From: Haplosporangium gracile
Lineage: Eukaryota > Mortierellomycota > Mortierellomycetes > Mortierellales > Mortierellaceae
NCBI GenBank assembly: GCA_015499985.1
Contig: JAAAUF010000582.1
Span: forward strand, 1-26,095
DNA length: 26,095 bases
Direction: 5' to 3'
A program made the position numbers and the translations under genes. Numbering within the stretch: position 1 is the stretch's first letter; every line of letters starts with the position of its first letter. Below the pieces are notes generated by a model. The model saw only the letters and a program-made list of their open reading frames with translations. It searched no databases and was not told the origin of the DNA. Of this stretch, positions 9,157 to 21,430 are shown piece by piece.

Positions 9157-9826
9157 GGAAGATTACGGAGGATAGGGTCAAGGAAGTGAGGTTCAATAAA
9201 CTATGTACTATGTTTGTTTTATATTTACCCCGTTCTTGGCGCGTGTCACAAAGAAAGGTAGCACGAAAAGAGTCGTGAAGAAAAAAACCCCGATTAATCG
9301 AAGGTTCATAGGTCGTAGGCAAAAATGAGGTAACAAAACATGAAAACCAATGCCAATGGCATGTTTCCAAGTGCCAAGACAACGTACAGTTCTCCGGCAG
9401 GTCAAAAGTGAGCAGAATGAAGCAATGAGGGATTCATTAACAAAGAGTCATTAATAATCATGAACGAGCATTCCATTTCCGCTCGAAACATCAGAATGAC
9501 GAAATTTGGCTTGCGTCAAACGCATGGTTTTAGTGCGGAGGCTCCAGGTCGAAGGACTACGAACCCAATTGGCCTGAATTTTTGCGGCATCCAACGGACT
9601 ACGAAGTGAATTGTCATATCCGGACATGAGTCCGCAAAACATGGACATTCATATGAAAATAAGGTTTGGACATCCACAGGTCTCAAAAAAAAAACTATTT
9701 CTTCGCTTCGTAGTCTACGTAAGTATACTTTTTTCGTGTTGTTCAAACCTAAACAACCGTGACAACTGATAGTGATGAATTAAGTATGCAATATGCCTAA
9801 TGTTTTCCTTTCCATCTTCTTACTAG
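9157..9826. other. 670 bp between the recombinase-like gene and the ML fragment
   Basis: No gene is seen. The stretch holds the AATAAA signal, A-rich sequence, a small repeated word GGACTACGAA (two direct copies at ~9555-9605, and a related inverted TTCGTAGTC near 9707) and, immediately left of 9827, pyrimidine-rich sequence ending CTTACTAG that reads as the 3' part of an intron of the truncated ML-domain copy. Upstream exons of that copy are not found here. Confidence 0.45.
9195..9200 (+). terminator. AATAAA polyadenylation signal of the recombinase-like gene
   Basis: A canonical AATAAA lies 39 bases after the TAA stop at 9154-9156 and is followed by T/G-rich sequence (TATGTTTGTTTTATATTT), the usual layout of a cleavage and polyadenylation site. 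Confidence 0.45.
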
Positions 9827-10027
9827 ATCGGCATGGCGATGCCATTCTTGGCCATCAATAGAAACGGCAATGTTATCTACTGCCAGTCCGGTAAGCCATA
9901 ATTTATTTTGCTCAACTACGGCACCGCGCATGAAGCTAACTCAGAAAATTTCTCGCTTTCTTGATCACTAACGGTTGTTCTTCATTTTCATCTTCTAGCG
10001 ACATTGACGGCCGTGAATTGCCTTTAG
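9827..10027 (+). pseudogene. 3' fragment of an ML-domain (NPC2-like) gene, last two exons only
   Basis: Exon 9827-9890 follows a CTTACTAG acceptor and reads IGMAMPFLAINRNGNVIYCQS before GTAAGC. A second exon, 9999-10027, after TTCTAG reads TLTAVNCL and stops. The intact neighbour at 10372-11024 has the same two exons with exactly the same lengths (64 and 29 nt), the same phases and aligned sequence (IGKVMTFAAN.. YCQTG and TVTAAWCP). The signal peptide and the main lipid-binding exon are missing, so this is a truncated tandem duplicate. Its exons still lack stops and keep good splice signals, suggesting a recent loss, or an upstream exon I cannot find. Confidence 0.72.
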
Positions 10028-10260
10028 GTAGCCCCACATACCCCCACGATCTCCTCACTTTCTCTTTGTTCAGTCTCCTTTGAAATTATGTGCGCGAGGT
10101 GACTATTCATCTGCGCCACATGCAAAATAAAGTGAACTGAAGAGTCATCCCTTGTTGTTCTTTTAGTTGTTTGTACACCCTTCAAGCAAGCCAGAAATTT
10201 ACGAGCGTGTTGTGTTCCCCCCCAGTTCATCCTCGCAACTAATCACCGCGAGGGGGGTTT

Positions 10261-10287
10261 TGACCTTGGGGTCATAATTCCTATAAA
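10261..10287 (+). promoter_or_regulatory. TATA box and palindrome upstream of the ML-domain gene
   Basis: TATAAA at 10282-10287 lies 85 bp before the ATG at 10372, a normal distance with a short CT-rich leader in between (CCTCCGCTCTTCCTCTCC). Just upstream is an inverted repeat TGACC-TTGG-GGTCA (10261-10274), a possible activator site, preceded by GAGGGGGG, which contains the stress-element core AGGGG. These roles are inferred from position and motif only. Confidence 0.45.
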
Positions 10288-10371
10288 GCACTCAAAGTTG
10301 CATACACTCGCCCTCCTTACCCTCCGCTCTTCCTCTCCTTGCCGCACCCTATCCTTTGCCTTGCACTCAAA

Positions 10372-11024
10372 ATGAAGATTGCTTCCCTTGTCCTGTCCAC
10401 CTTAGTTTTGCTTGGCCTGACACAGGCGCAGGTGCCGTTCGCAAATTGCCCCACGGGTCCAACTCAGTTTAACTTCAACACCTTTGGGGTGGCCCCTTAC
10501 CCGCTCTGCATCAGCAAGAACATGTGCCTGTCTGTCACTGGAACTCTGACAACCTCCATCATAGAAGGTGCCCAGCTCGCCATTATTAGAAAGTATCTAG
10601 GTCGAGTGGTCTATACAGGCAATCATGATTTCTGCATCCTCTTGGCAGCTCGAGGATTCCCGCGCCCCATTCCTGTCACTGTGCATGCCCTGACTGTTTG
10701 TGTTCTTGTCAAACCCAGCTGTCCCGCCAACGTAAGCTGCCTTACATATGTCCTTTTGTTGAACACAAACAGGAGAAGAGTGCGCGCAAAAAATATCATC
10801 GACTATATCAACGCTTTTTCCTTGGCGGATTAGATCGGCAAGGTGATGACTTTTGCGGCTAACAGTGGAGATGGCGGCACTCTCTACTGCCAGACTGGTA
10901 AGCATTATATGTTCTTTGCGCATGTAATTTCGCATTGTCCGCGAAGTCGTACTTCGTTCCGCTGACTTTTTCCTGTTGCGCATTCTTTCTGACAGGCACT
11001 GTGACCGCAGCCTGGTGCCCTTAG
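10372..11024 (+). CDS. Secreted ML-domain (MD-2-related lipid-recognition, NPC2/PITP-like) protein
   Basis: Three exons (10372-10731, 10834-10897, 10996-11024; introns GTAAGC..TTAG and GTAAGC..ACAG) give 150 residues, a normal size for the family. Residues 1-19 form a signal peptide ending TQAQ. The mature part has the ML pattern: FANCPTG, PYPLCISKNMCLSVTGTL, a LGRVVYTGNHDFC block, LTVCVLVK, LYCQTGTVTAAWC. Family members are small beta-sandwich carriers that bind sterols or phospholipids, here in the secretory pathway, vacuole or outside the cell. One oddity is that the usual GxPCP motif reads GFPRP, so one of the disulfide cysteines is replaced by Arg, while an extra Cys appears in KPSCPAN where Ala is more usual. 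A truncated paralogue lies just upstream. Family assignment is strong; the ligand is unknown. Confidence 0.85.
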
Positions 11025-12070
11025 AGTGAAGGGGAGCCAACATGTTTGGCGAGAGAGGATGGCTCAGCGTACCTTACGAAGCCAAGAAAATGTAAAAGTG
11101 TGCCAAGTTATCACTATATCCGAATATACTTTTTTTTTTTTTTCACCAGAGAAAACGCGAAATTAAACGCGCGCGTGTAGTTGCTCCAATTCGGCTCAAC
11201 AGGGCCAAATCTTTGCCACCAATAAAATCAAAAGTGTGACGTCATCATTTTTAGAATGAATTTTTTTTTTTTTTTTTCAAAACAAGCAAGGGTAGGCGTG
11301 AAGAAGGGCAGCCATAGGAGGGAAAGGCAGACAACAGTCAGCAGTCAGCAGCAATAACAAGCCAAACAGTTGTTTTTGTTTTCGCTCTTCTTTTTTTCAT
11401 CCATCACATCACTCCTCCAGGTAAAAAATCGCTGCACCCATGGATCACACCACTGCTTTACTCCCAACCTCAGCTGTCTTTTTCACCCCCTTGCCGGCAA
11501 ACAAAGGAGAGGAGGGGCACCTTTGATCGGATCTCGGCTTTATTTTGAACAAGCCTCGTTTCGATTCCGCTTTGTCTCGCCTGCACAAAGGATTTCACAA
11601 GGACAACGCCCTCAGACGAGTAAAAAAAGTCTGCAGGGCGAATCACAACAAACCCTGCCAGCTTTTCAGAGGCAGGAGTGAACCTATGCCACCACAACCA
11701 AGGCACCTAAAGTACAACAACACGCAGCAGCGACACCAACCACTTTATCAACATCACACTCAGCGAGAAGAGTCATATTCTATGCGAACCGTGAGCCTTT
11801 TACCTTGGACCGGATCCGACAGCAAAAGAGCAACAACAATAAATCGACGCCATCACAAACAGCCAACATCACCCCCTTGTTCGGAGTGCATTAACTTTCG
11901 CCTATTGATCGCCACTCTCCAGCCTACTACCACGACTTTTTCTCCAGCGCAGACACGTCGTGCACTACCACCCTTTTCATTCCCTACCCTCCAGTACCAC
12001 TTGACAAGCCACATGTTCTAACGCCAAAACTTCCTTGCATAACAAATTTGCTTATCAACAGATATCCATC
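11025..12070 (+). promoter_or_regulatory. Intergenic promoter region and probable leader (possible 5'UTR intron) of EGD1
   Basis: No gene is supported here. There are two long T tracts (11129-11146 and ~11261-11277), a CGCGCGCG-type run near 11169, and a CT-rich stretch at ~11370-11420 typical of strong fungal promoters. Several ATGs lie between ~11440 and 12015; none starts a recognisable protein and all would precede the EGD1 start. A donor-like CAG|GTAAAA at 11420/11421 and an acceptor-like TTATCAACAG ending at 12061, ten bases before the EGD1 ATG, would remove them as a 641-nt leader intron. This splice is inference. The frames inside (for example 11545-12021) are low-complexity and unlike any known family. 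Confidence 0.35.
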
Positions 12071-12756
12071 ATGAACCCCGAGAAACTCGCCAAGCTCCAG
12101 GCCAACGCCAACCGCTCCAAGGGTGCCCCCCGCCGCGTCATCAAGAAGGTCCACCGTCCCGTTGCCCAGGATGACCGCAAGCTCCAGGGTGCTCTCGAGA
12201 AGTTGGCCCTTGTTGCCCAGCCCTACGTTGAGGAGGTCAACATGTTCTTGGAGGAGGGCACCGTTCTTCACTTCCGTCAGCCTAAGGGTGAGTTCTGTCG
12301 TTGAGTATTTGCGCACCAAATACGAAAATTGAGAGTTGTTCCCAGGAAAGCAAGAACCAAAAATATGAAGCGAAGCGACATCAAAGCAACATTGAAAGCA
12401 TTTGAAGTGTCTCATCCGGAAACCACGATATCATGTCTAAAAGTATAACTAAACTAACCCCACCTCTCCCCTTTATAAAATAAAATAAAAAACTAATAGT
12501 CCACGTCTCGGCTGCCTCCAACACCTACGCCATCTACGGCCGCGGTGAGGAGAAGGAGTTGACCGAGCTCGTCCCCGGTATCTTGAACCAGCTCGGTCCC
12601 GACTCTCTTGCCTCGCTCCGCAAGCTCGCCGAGTCTTACCAGCAGTCCGCTGCCGGCCAGGCTGCCCTTGCTGCCGAGGGTGATGATGAGGTCCCCGACT
12701 TGGTCGAGTCCTTCGAGGAGGCTTCGATCGATGAGACCAAGGAGACCACCGCTTAA
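12071..12756 (+). CDS. EGD1: Nascent polypeptide-associated complex subunit beta (BTF3/Egd1)
   Basis: Two exons (12071-12287 and 12500-12756; 212-bp intron GTGAGT..AATAG, phase 1) encode 157 residues, the family's usual length. The start [10 protein letters not shown], the basic ribosome-binding motif ([10 protein letters not shown]), the NAC core ([17 protein letters not shown], then [15 protein letters not shown]) and [20 protein letters not shown] are all characteristic. The protein pairs with NAC alpha, binds at the ribosomal tunnel exit and shields nascent chains, limiting mistargeting to the ER and aiding mitochondrial import. The C-terminus is acidic. Codon use is strongly C-ending and unlike the repeat-rich left half of the window, as expected for a highly expressed gene. 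The gene converges with the - strand coiled-coil gene; 262 bp separate the stops. Identity is secure. Confidence 0.95.
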
Positions 12757-13018
12757 ATTTCCTTTTGAAGAAAGGAAAAAACAGAAACGGGAGAGACGAC
12801 TTGATTTGTGAACAATTACAAAACCCCCAAAAGTGAATGCATTAAAATGAGTTCCAACCAAAACTTTCTGTACAGTACACTCCTCTTTGGTTGTTTTCTT
12901 TTCTCTTTTGGAGCGTGTGTGCGATTTGAGTGCTTTTCGATCCGAGGTGTTGAGCGTGGATTAGAGTACGGAGAGTTGCTGGTGTTGTATTATTTGGCCA
13001 ACGCAAGGTTGTTATGTC

Positions 13019-16000
13019 TTATGACTTGGGGCGACGAGAGAATACGGAGGACGGCACTGAGCTACTACTGCCACTTGTACCTGTCTCGGCTGCCCGTCGG
13101 GTATCGGTAAAACTAAACAACGTCGCCCCACTTCTACTACTGGTTGACGGTGCAGCAGTGATACCTGCCTTCCTGGATGCAAGGTGTGCTGCCGCTTTGG
13201 TAAGCGCAGAGGGCATCCTGACAGAGGCATTTAGCGATGGGACCTGGACTGAAGTGATAACAGACCCCGACGACAACGGCGGTGTTGCTATTGTTGCTGC
13301 TGTTGTACTAGGACGACTGTTGCTGTTGTTGTTCTTATTGTTGTTGTTGTCGTTATTGTTGATGCGAGGGTTGAACGAGAGTGTAGGCACTACTGTTGCT
13401 GTCGTTGCTGCTGTTGCAGAAGATCTTGAGGACAAGCTCTTGAAGGAAGTGTTGGGAGGCAGGGTTGCAGTAAAGTTAAAGGGCTGAGACTTGGCAGCAG
13501 CCGCAAGTGTCGAAGAAGATGCCGATGACAAAGTTGTTGCTGGCGCCACAGGAGTCTGTGGGCGAGGAGTTGGTGTAGAAGACAGACCGGGATCATTGAA
13601 CGATATCACAAACGGGGTTGGCGTCGACGTCGTAAATGTGCTCGAGGATCCCGACCGCCCAGGTGTCGAGGGTCCAAGGGTTGTCGTAGGTTTCAACGAC
13701 GACCCGTTTGGGGTTGTAACAACAGAAGTAGTCGTTGGCTGATTCCCTAGCTGTCCTGCCCTTGCTGCCGCTGCTGTCGTAGAGCCAAAAGCATCCCGAG
13801 GCATTCCCGGGACGCCGAACGTTGGGAAAGAGTTCTTGGTGGCCTTGTGCGCTTTGTTGTTGTTATTGGTACGAACCAACTGTTCCTCATCCTCATCCTC
13901 CAGTTGTTCGTCGTCAGACACAGTCGTGTTCCGATTGTGTCTCCACTGGTCCTGAACTCGCCCTTGCTCAGGGACAGCGACGCCGTGTTCATCCTCATTA
14001 TCACCATCATCCGGCACCTCAATCACAGTCGTCTTTGTTCTGGATTTGACTGAGCGACCATCGTTCAGAGTCGAAAAGAAGGGCAATGGCGAAGTTGCTA
14101 CACGTTTTCTAGAGTTGGCGCCAATAGCTGGCGTAGGCGATGGTGGCGCTCGTACAGGTGCTCGTCCTCGTGTTGGCGCTGGTGCTGGTGCTGGTACCGG
14201 TGGCGGAGACACATTCAGAGTCCTGGTGGTTATCTCCTTGATCGGCGAGAATGACAAAAAGTCAACAACCTTGTCCAATCGGAACGTCCGCTTGCTCTCC
14301 TCAAATTCATCCTTGGCCCGCTGCAGCTCCTCACGCTCCTTGCCAAGATTCAAACAGGCCTGCGTATACTTTTTCCTCTCCTTGGCCAGATCCTCACGCT
14401 GTTTCCGGATCTTGGCCTCTGCCTCGTCGATATCTTGAAGTGTCATGTCAGACCTAAAGTACCATACACAAGAGAAAAAAAAATGGATGCACAAACAGAA
14501 ACACCAAGAATATGTTAGAAAATCGGGTAAATGAATATATATTTCTAGAAATATAGGGTCTGAAAAACCACGCGCGTGTTAAACTATCGCCTACCCTTCG
14601 ACATTCAACTTGAGATCCTGCAGACCGGCCAAAAAGTTGCCGCTCGAGAGATTGTCAATCATCTTTTGAGCGCCCTGAACCAGCAGGGTCGAGTCCTCGA
14701 GCTCTAGCTGCAACTTTTCAATCTCCTTTTGCAGATCTTCGATCCTCTGATCACGGACAACAATCTCGTTGGGTGAGATGACAGGTTCGAGAGACGGTCG
14801 ATGATTCCATTGATCGCTCACCAGCGTCAACGTATCCCTGATCTCCGTCTCGATCATGTCTTTCACCATCTCGAACGGCAGTCCATATGCATTCTATATG
14901 TCGAACACAAGGGAAGTCCTCGTTAGCAAACGGTGGAGACAAAAAATTGTTTACGGTAAGTGGTAGATGCATTGCAGTCATGACCAACTCCAACTCCAAC
15001 TCCAAGGTCTTACATTGACCGAGTTTTTCAGATTCGAGTGCTTCTTTAGCAACCCTTCCAGTTCTACTTGAACAGTATAGAGAGTCCTGCGCAATTGCTC
15101 GTTCTCTTCCACAATCTCCTTCTCCTTCGACTGCTGCTGCTCAATGACCTCCTTCAACAGTAGCTCGGCCTCGTTCGTATGATTCTTGCCGTACAAGGAC
15201 CGTGGAACAGGGTTGAGGATAGTAATACCCCCGGGTATCGTTGACGATGAGCTGTTGAAAGACTGGCCCCTGCTGATCGACTTTTGCAGTTTTTCCTTAA
15301 GCACATTCACTTCCTGTTCCTTTTTCCGCGACTCGTGCTAACAACATATAGATAATAACAAGTATGGTTAATACATGAGTTCTTAACCTTGAACATTCAA
15401 TTCAATGTCCTGAAGGAGAGATAAAACTCACAGCGTACTGCGTCTTGGAATACTGAAGATTCGCTTTAGACGACTTGAGCTCCTCTCTGGTATACCGATG
15501 CTTCTCTGTCTCTACCCTGACTTCATCTTCTAGTCCACTTTATCGATCAGTAGCCCAGTAAGAGTGCGTTAGAACAATGGCTTGTGTCATACTTCGTCCA
15601 CATGCCAAATAACAACACGTCATAGGGCATAGTTCCTTACGAGATTCTACCACTCAGAATGTCTGTTTCCCGCTCAGCCTTTTCTAATTGTGTCTTTGTC
15701 ACATTCTATCTCGAGAAAAAAAAGTTGAAGAGTTTAGACGGCTTTGTTTCTTGCTTGCCATCCTTCACTCAAATTTGGATCTGAGTCCCGAAAGAGTGAT
15801 AGACAAAAGACGAGTAACTCACGAGGTTGTGAAGAGTAGTATCATAGTCCTGAGAAAGCCTCCTCCAGTTCAAGTCCATTTCTTCCTTGTACTCCGTGTC
15901 TTTCTAGAAAAACATTGAGAAGAGGTAGAAAGTGTGTCATAGTCTGGTCAGTCAGCTGTCCAAGTTTCAATTGCCCATACGCTCATTCTTCCGTAATGAG

Positions 16001-16595
16001 AGCAAAGATAAACCACATTAATTATATATCTTGCCAATAAAGTTACCAAATGCTGTTGAAGGATCTTGTAGAAAGCAGTGACTATCCTGGACGCAGCGTG
16101 TTTATCTGCGCCGATGAACTGAAGGTTGGACGAGAAGCCGTGGATATTGAGCTGGTGGTTGATGTATGCGCTCGTCTGGTCATAATTCTCCTCTGTGCAA
16201 AAATCATCTCTTTTTGAAACGGGAGGTAAACAAAAGAAAAAAAAAACCGTTAGCCTGCAGCATTCCTTTTTCTTCCCATCCTCAACGAAAAACACAATGA
16301 CACTGCAGAAATAACTGAAAAAAAAAGAAGTGTTCCCTTACCCTGACCCTTGGTATAAAGCCGGGTCGAGGGCGGCGAGTCGCTGGTTGAAAGGTATGCT
16401 GGGGACATAATAGCTGCTTTCGTCCTGGCTTTGATCCGAGTCGTCGCTCCATCCGTTTGTGGTGTCATGGTGTGAAGCTGAAGTGTCAATAACAACTGTT
16501 GCGTTCTTGTTGGACTTGTTGTTGATGTTGCTGTTACTGTTGATGCTTCTTAGGAGAGTTGAGCCTCGACGTGTGCCCGTGTCTTTGGAGAACAT
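13019..16595 (-). CDS. SSX2IP/ADIP (Msd1)-family coiled-coil microtubule-anchoring protein
   Basis: Eight exons fit in phase: 16595-16342, 16209-16047, 15903-15823, 15705-15641, 15537-15432, 15337-15014, 14893-14595 and 14453-13019, giving 908 residues. After a Ser/Asn-rich head (with NSNSNINNKSNKN) comes the family N-terminal motif (FCTEENYDQTSAYINHQL, ~88-105), then coiled coil. A NAYGLPFEMVKDMIETEIRD segment and a second conserved coil (EAEAKIRKQREDLAKERKKY .. ACLNLGKEREEL, ~438-480) match the layout of human SSX2IP. The last ~420 residues are low-complexity Pro/Ser/Thr/Asn-rich (PAPAPAP; NNNDNNNNKNNNSN). Known members (SSX2IP; fission yeast Msd1) tether microtubule minus ends to centrosome or spindle pole body. 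The acceptor of exon 2 (TTTCAAAAAG) was chosen by phase and is the least certain junction. Family assignment rests on motif order recognised by eye. Confidence 0.8.
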
Positions 16596-16954
16596 TTGTA
16601 TTGTTTTATGCGTGTGTGCGTGTATGTTGGTATTGGAATTGATGGTGGAGGTTGAGTTAGAGATGAGAGGGAGAAAGAGAAAGAGAGAGGAGGAGGAGTT
16701 TTGAAACAGCAGAGGGAGAGAGGAGGATTGTTACGGAAAGAGGGAAAGAGTATGTGCAAGAACGCGTGTTGGAGTTGTGTGTGTGTTTTTGTTTCTCTCT
16801 CTTCACCCATGGTCCACTGCCTGGATTGGAGTGACTGCTTCTTCATCCACATTTCACACTCTCCCTTGACATTTCGGCATCGCATCGAATATCAGCCATG
16901 TTGGCGATCCATTCCAAAAAGGGACACACACTCTCCGTTTTCTATATCTATACG

Positions 16955-16960
16955 TTTATT
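16955..16960 (-). terminator. AATAAA polyadenylation signal of CBR1
   Basis: On the - strand CATAATAAACG lies 43 bases after the TAA stop of the cytochrome b5 reductase gene (stop at 17005-17003), at the expected distance for 3'-end formation. Confidence 0.45.
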
Positions 16961-17002
16961 ATGGGAGGGAGTGACTAGTAGTAGACGATGCGTTGTCCTT
17001 TT

Positions 17003-18626
<1,624 letters not shown>

Positions 18627-19437
18627 TAGTAGGGTTAGGAGAAGGAAGAGGGAGGAGGAAGTGTAAAGGAGAAGAGAAGAGAAAGAAAAAAAGAAAAAAA
18701 GCAGCGGTGGAAATAAAAAAGTGAAAAATGTAGAGCGAGAAAAACGGTACCCTGCTCGACCCTATATGTGTCGTCCCTGTCCACATTAATTCAAAATGCC
18801 GTAAGACTTAGTAAGGTTCCCTCCGCTGAAACGATCCACACAAATTTGGTCACCGACAAGCCTCACTACGCTCATGCTCCATCCAAAAAGCCCTTGGAGG
18901 CACACTCACATCCACTCCCCTCTTCCAAGGATGAAGTCGACCCAGACCCCAATTGATATATACTTCAGTAGGCTTTCCCTGAAACAACCGTCTTTCTCTT
19001 GGGACCCCACATTCTGGTTCAGATTCCCGGTTCTCGGCGCTGCACCTCCAAATCCTGCCTCTGTTGTCTATCTATCTATCTTCTCGACCTTCTTTTACTT
19101 CACTCTTTTTTTCTCTCTCAAAGGTCTCAAAGAACCAACGTAATATAATAAACATGTACAGTCGAAATTCATACCCCTGTCGGTTAGTTGAAGGTTGCCT
19201 CTTCTCATTTGCTCTTGCTGCCGTGTCGCTGCATCCGTTCGTCCTTCCACAGCACAGCCGAGCCGATAGAAATGATTTTTTTTGTCAATCGGGACTCTCG
19301 GAGAAAGAAACTCCGTACGGGACGATCTGTCAATTATGACAAACTCCCTATCCATTGCCTCCCAGTCTGGACGCCTCCAAAAACAAAGAGTAACCCTTCT
19401 ACCTGCGTCAAACGTGTCTTGTGTCATGCGTCATTTA
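18627..19437. other. About 810 bp between CBR1 5' end and CCE1 3' end; no supported gene
   Basis: The CBR1 side has A/G-rich sequence on + (CT-rich on the coding strand, ~18640-18730), a usual promoter texture. A 62-codon open stretch on + (18768-18956) reads protein-like (SAETIHTNLVTDKPHYAH) but has no ATG and no recognised family. A 110-codon frame on - (19427-19095) starts 11 bases after the CCE1 stop and is probably 3' UTR. I see nothing else. Confidence 0.4.
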
Positions 19438-20817
19438 CTATTTAACTAAAGGTGATGGTGGTTTCCTTGAGCTTCGCATTTTTCGGGGTGTAGGTTGCAA
19501 AGCGGCCTCCTCAACACTTCCTACTGACCCTGAACGTGGCATCGACCGCTCGACAGCCTCCTGGACAGCACGGCCCTTCCACTCAAACCACGCTACAGCC
19601 TGCAACAAACAATCACTCAGATCATCACGCTTCTGCTCTTGACTATACCACTCCCTCATCTCCGGACTGCACCGCACTCGGAACTTGCTAGGCAACGACG
19701 ACATCGACGACAACTCTGGTGCCACATTGGAAGCGACGGTATTAGCTTGTTCGTCTCGGCTAGGACTAGGGTAGATCCAGCTGTCGACAATGGCCTTAGA
19801 TTGCACCTTCTTGTGGTGGTACTTCAGGTTCTTGGGGGCCCGTGCTGGTGAAGTGCTATCGTTCTGGACAGTCTCTCCTCCTTCTTCAATCGCCTCAGAC
19901 GCGGTATCGTTTTCATTCATATCTGTCGCGACGGCATCCAAGAGGAGTGCTTGTTTCTTTTTTCGACTGGAAGCAGAAGCTTTGGCGCCGGACGCTCCAA
20001 TACCCCACCGAACCGCCACTGCTCTCGGAGGCACTGACTCTATAAACATCGACTTCTCCTTCTCCCCCTCCTCCTCATTCACCATCGCTCCCACCATCCA
20101 CCTACGCTGCTGCAATTGCTGCTGTTCATGTTGCCAGAACGCGAACCAGGTATGGATCATCCCCTCAACAACCCCACACTTGAACGTCCAATCCAACATC
20201 GTATGCATCCCTCCAGTCCGAAACCGTTGTCTCTCTAAAATGAGTCCTTGCACAGAAGGACTCCCCTGTAGGATCGTCCGCATGACGTTATCGACCCTCA
20301 ACGCGACCGCTCGAGGGTCATACGAGGGAGCTGGTACCTTCGACTTCTTGACGCGCTGCCGCTTCGTATCGCTACCAGCCCCAACCCGCCTTCGTGACTT
20401 CTTGAGGGATGATGGCCCTACACTCTCTGTACGCTCTTCCTCTTCTTCTGCTGGCAGAGGGGTTTGTGGCGTATCAGAGGGAATTGAGGAGGGCGAAGGC
20501 ACGAGCAGATCCTCAACAGCCCATCGCAAGATCTCGCCGTCCTTTGAGAGCTCTACCCAGGCCAGGTTACGAAGTCCAATATCGATTGAGACGATCGACT
20601 GAGGGAGAATCCTGTCCTTGATTCTGGCCAACACGTCTGCATCGATGTGGTGGCTGTTGAGATAATGTAGTTGTGATGTTGGAGCTGGTGATGGTGGTGT
20701 CTTAGTATCTGTCGGGGAAGCGCTACTAGTGGTCGTCGAGGAGAAGAATGAGGAATGTTGAAGGGAGCCTGGATCTTTGATGGTTGTGGAGAACGAAGAG
20801 TAGGCGGTGTCGTTGCT

Positions 20818-20856
<39 letters not shown>

Positions 20857-21430
20857 GCTATTTTTGTTGTGGAGGAAGAATTGTGGCTCAAGATGATTGA
20901 CTTTATCCATAATCGAGGTCAGATGGGTGACCAGCCGGTCGACAAGGACGGGTTTTGTCCCCGTCAGAGGAAGACCCGACGCCATCAGTAGGCAAGACAG
21001 ATCCCTTGACACCAACCTATAGCCATAGTAGTATTTCAAATATGAAGTAGGAAGCGTTCAAGTTAGGGTGAGGGTTGGTGGACTTGTGTTTCGATGTGAT
21101 TGAAGATTGATGCTATGAACAGGTAAAAATGAATTGTCTTATTTACTTGTCCAGAGATCGTTGTATCCGTGTGCGATAGTCCTTTTGTTGCTGTTGTCGT
21201 TGTTGTGAAGGTAACACAGCCTCTACTGAATGAGCAGCAGAACTGTGTGAAGAGAGATCCGACCCATGAATTACAAAAGGGGAGGAAGAGTTGCTGCGGG
21301 GAAGTGTCGAATGGAGAGCACGGATGGTGAAGGAGGAACAGGGTTTAGTTCTGCATGCAGCTGTTGCTGTAAGAGAGAACCGCCATGGACAGGTCAATGG
21401 CCAAACAACAAGCCGTTTCTGTCTGTGCAT
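19438..21430 (-). CDS. CCE1: Mitochondrial Holliday-junction resolvase, Cce1/Ydc2 family, with SAP-like domain
   Basis: Two exons (21430-21147 and 21016-19438; 130-bp intron GTAAAT..CTATAG, phase 2) give 620 residues. Residues 1 to ~60 are rich in Arg, Ser and Thr without acids (RALHSTLPRSNSS), a mitochondrial presequence. A SAP-type DNA-binding helix pair follows (LVSRDLSCLLMASGLPLTG, ~96-114), created exactly across the splice junction. The RNase H-like catalytic core shows Asp in VSIDIGLRNLAWVEL (~240), Glu in LILERQRF (~356) and the Asp pair in KRDDLSDCLLQAVAW (~559-563). The family cuts four-way junctions and resolves recombined mitochondrial DNA. The protein is much longer than the roughly 260-350 residues of yeast members because of insertions: a poly-Asn tract, a Ser/Thr/Pro linker, and basic/acidic inserts between the motifs. 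It starts 246 bp after the RFC5 stop on the same strand. Confidence 0.88.
20821..20856. repeat. (GTT)12 microsatellite encoding poly-Asn within CCE1
   Basis: Twelve perfect GTT units on + read as AAC codons on the coding strand and give an uninterrupted Asn tract between the SAP-like domain and the catalytic core of the resolvase. Being a multiple of three, length change would not shift the frame. Confidence 0.9.

Noticed and set aside
11545..12021. 158-codon + strand ORF upstream of EGD1
   Set aside because: Gln/His/Thr/Pro-rich composition of a CT-rich promoter or leader, no domain, better explained as leader or intron of EGD1.
13014..13487. 157-codon + strand ORF with Leu/Val-rich stretches
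   Set aside because: It is the antisense shadow of the Asn/Ser/Thr-rich tail of the SSX2IP-like gene.
18768..18956. 62-codon + strand reading frame upstream of CBR1
   Set aside because: Protein-like in parts but lacks an ATG and known relatives; transcript evidence would be needed to call it a gene.
19095..19427. 110-codon - strand ORF starting with ATG just after the CCE1 stop
   Set aside because: Unrelated composition, no domain; most likely 3' UTR of CCE1.
19790..20602. 270-codon + strand ORF opposite CCE1
   Set aside because: Antisense shadow of the resolvase, whose catalytic motifs are on the - strand.
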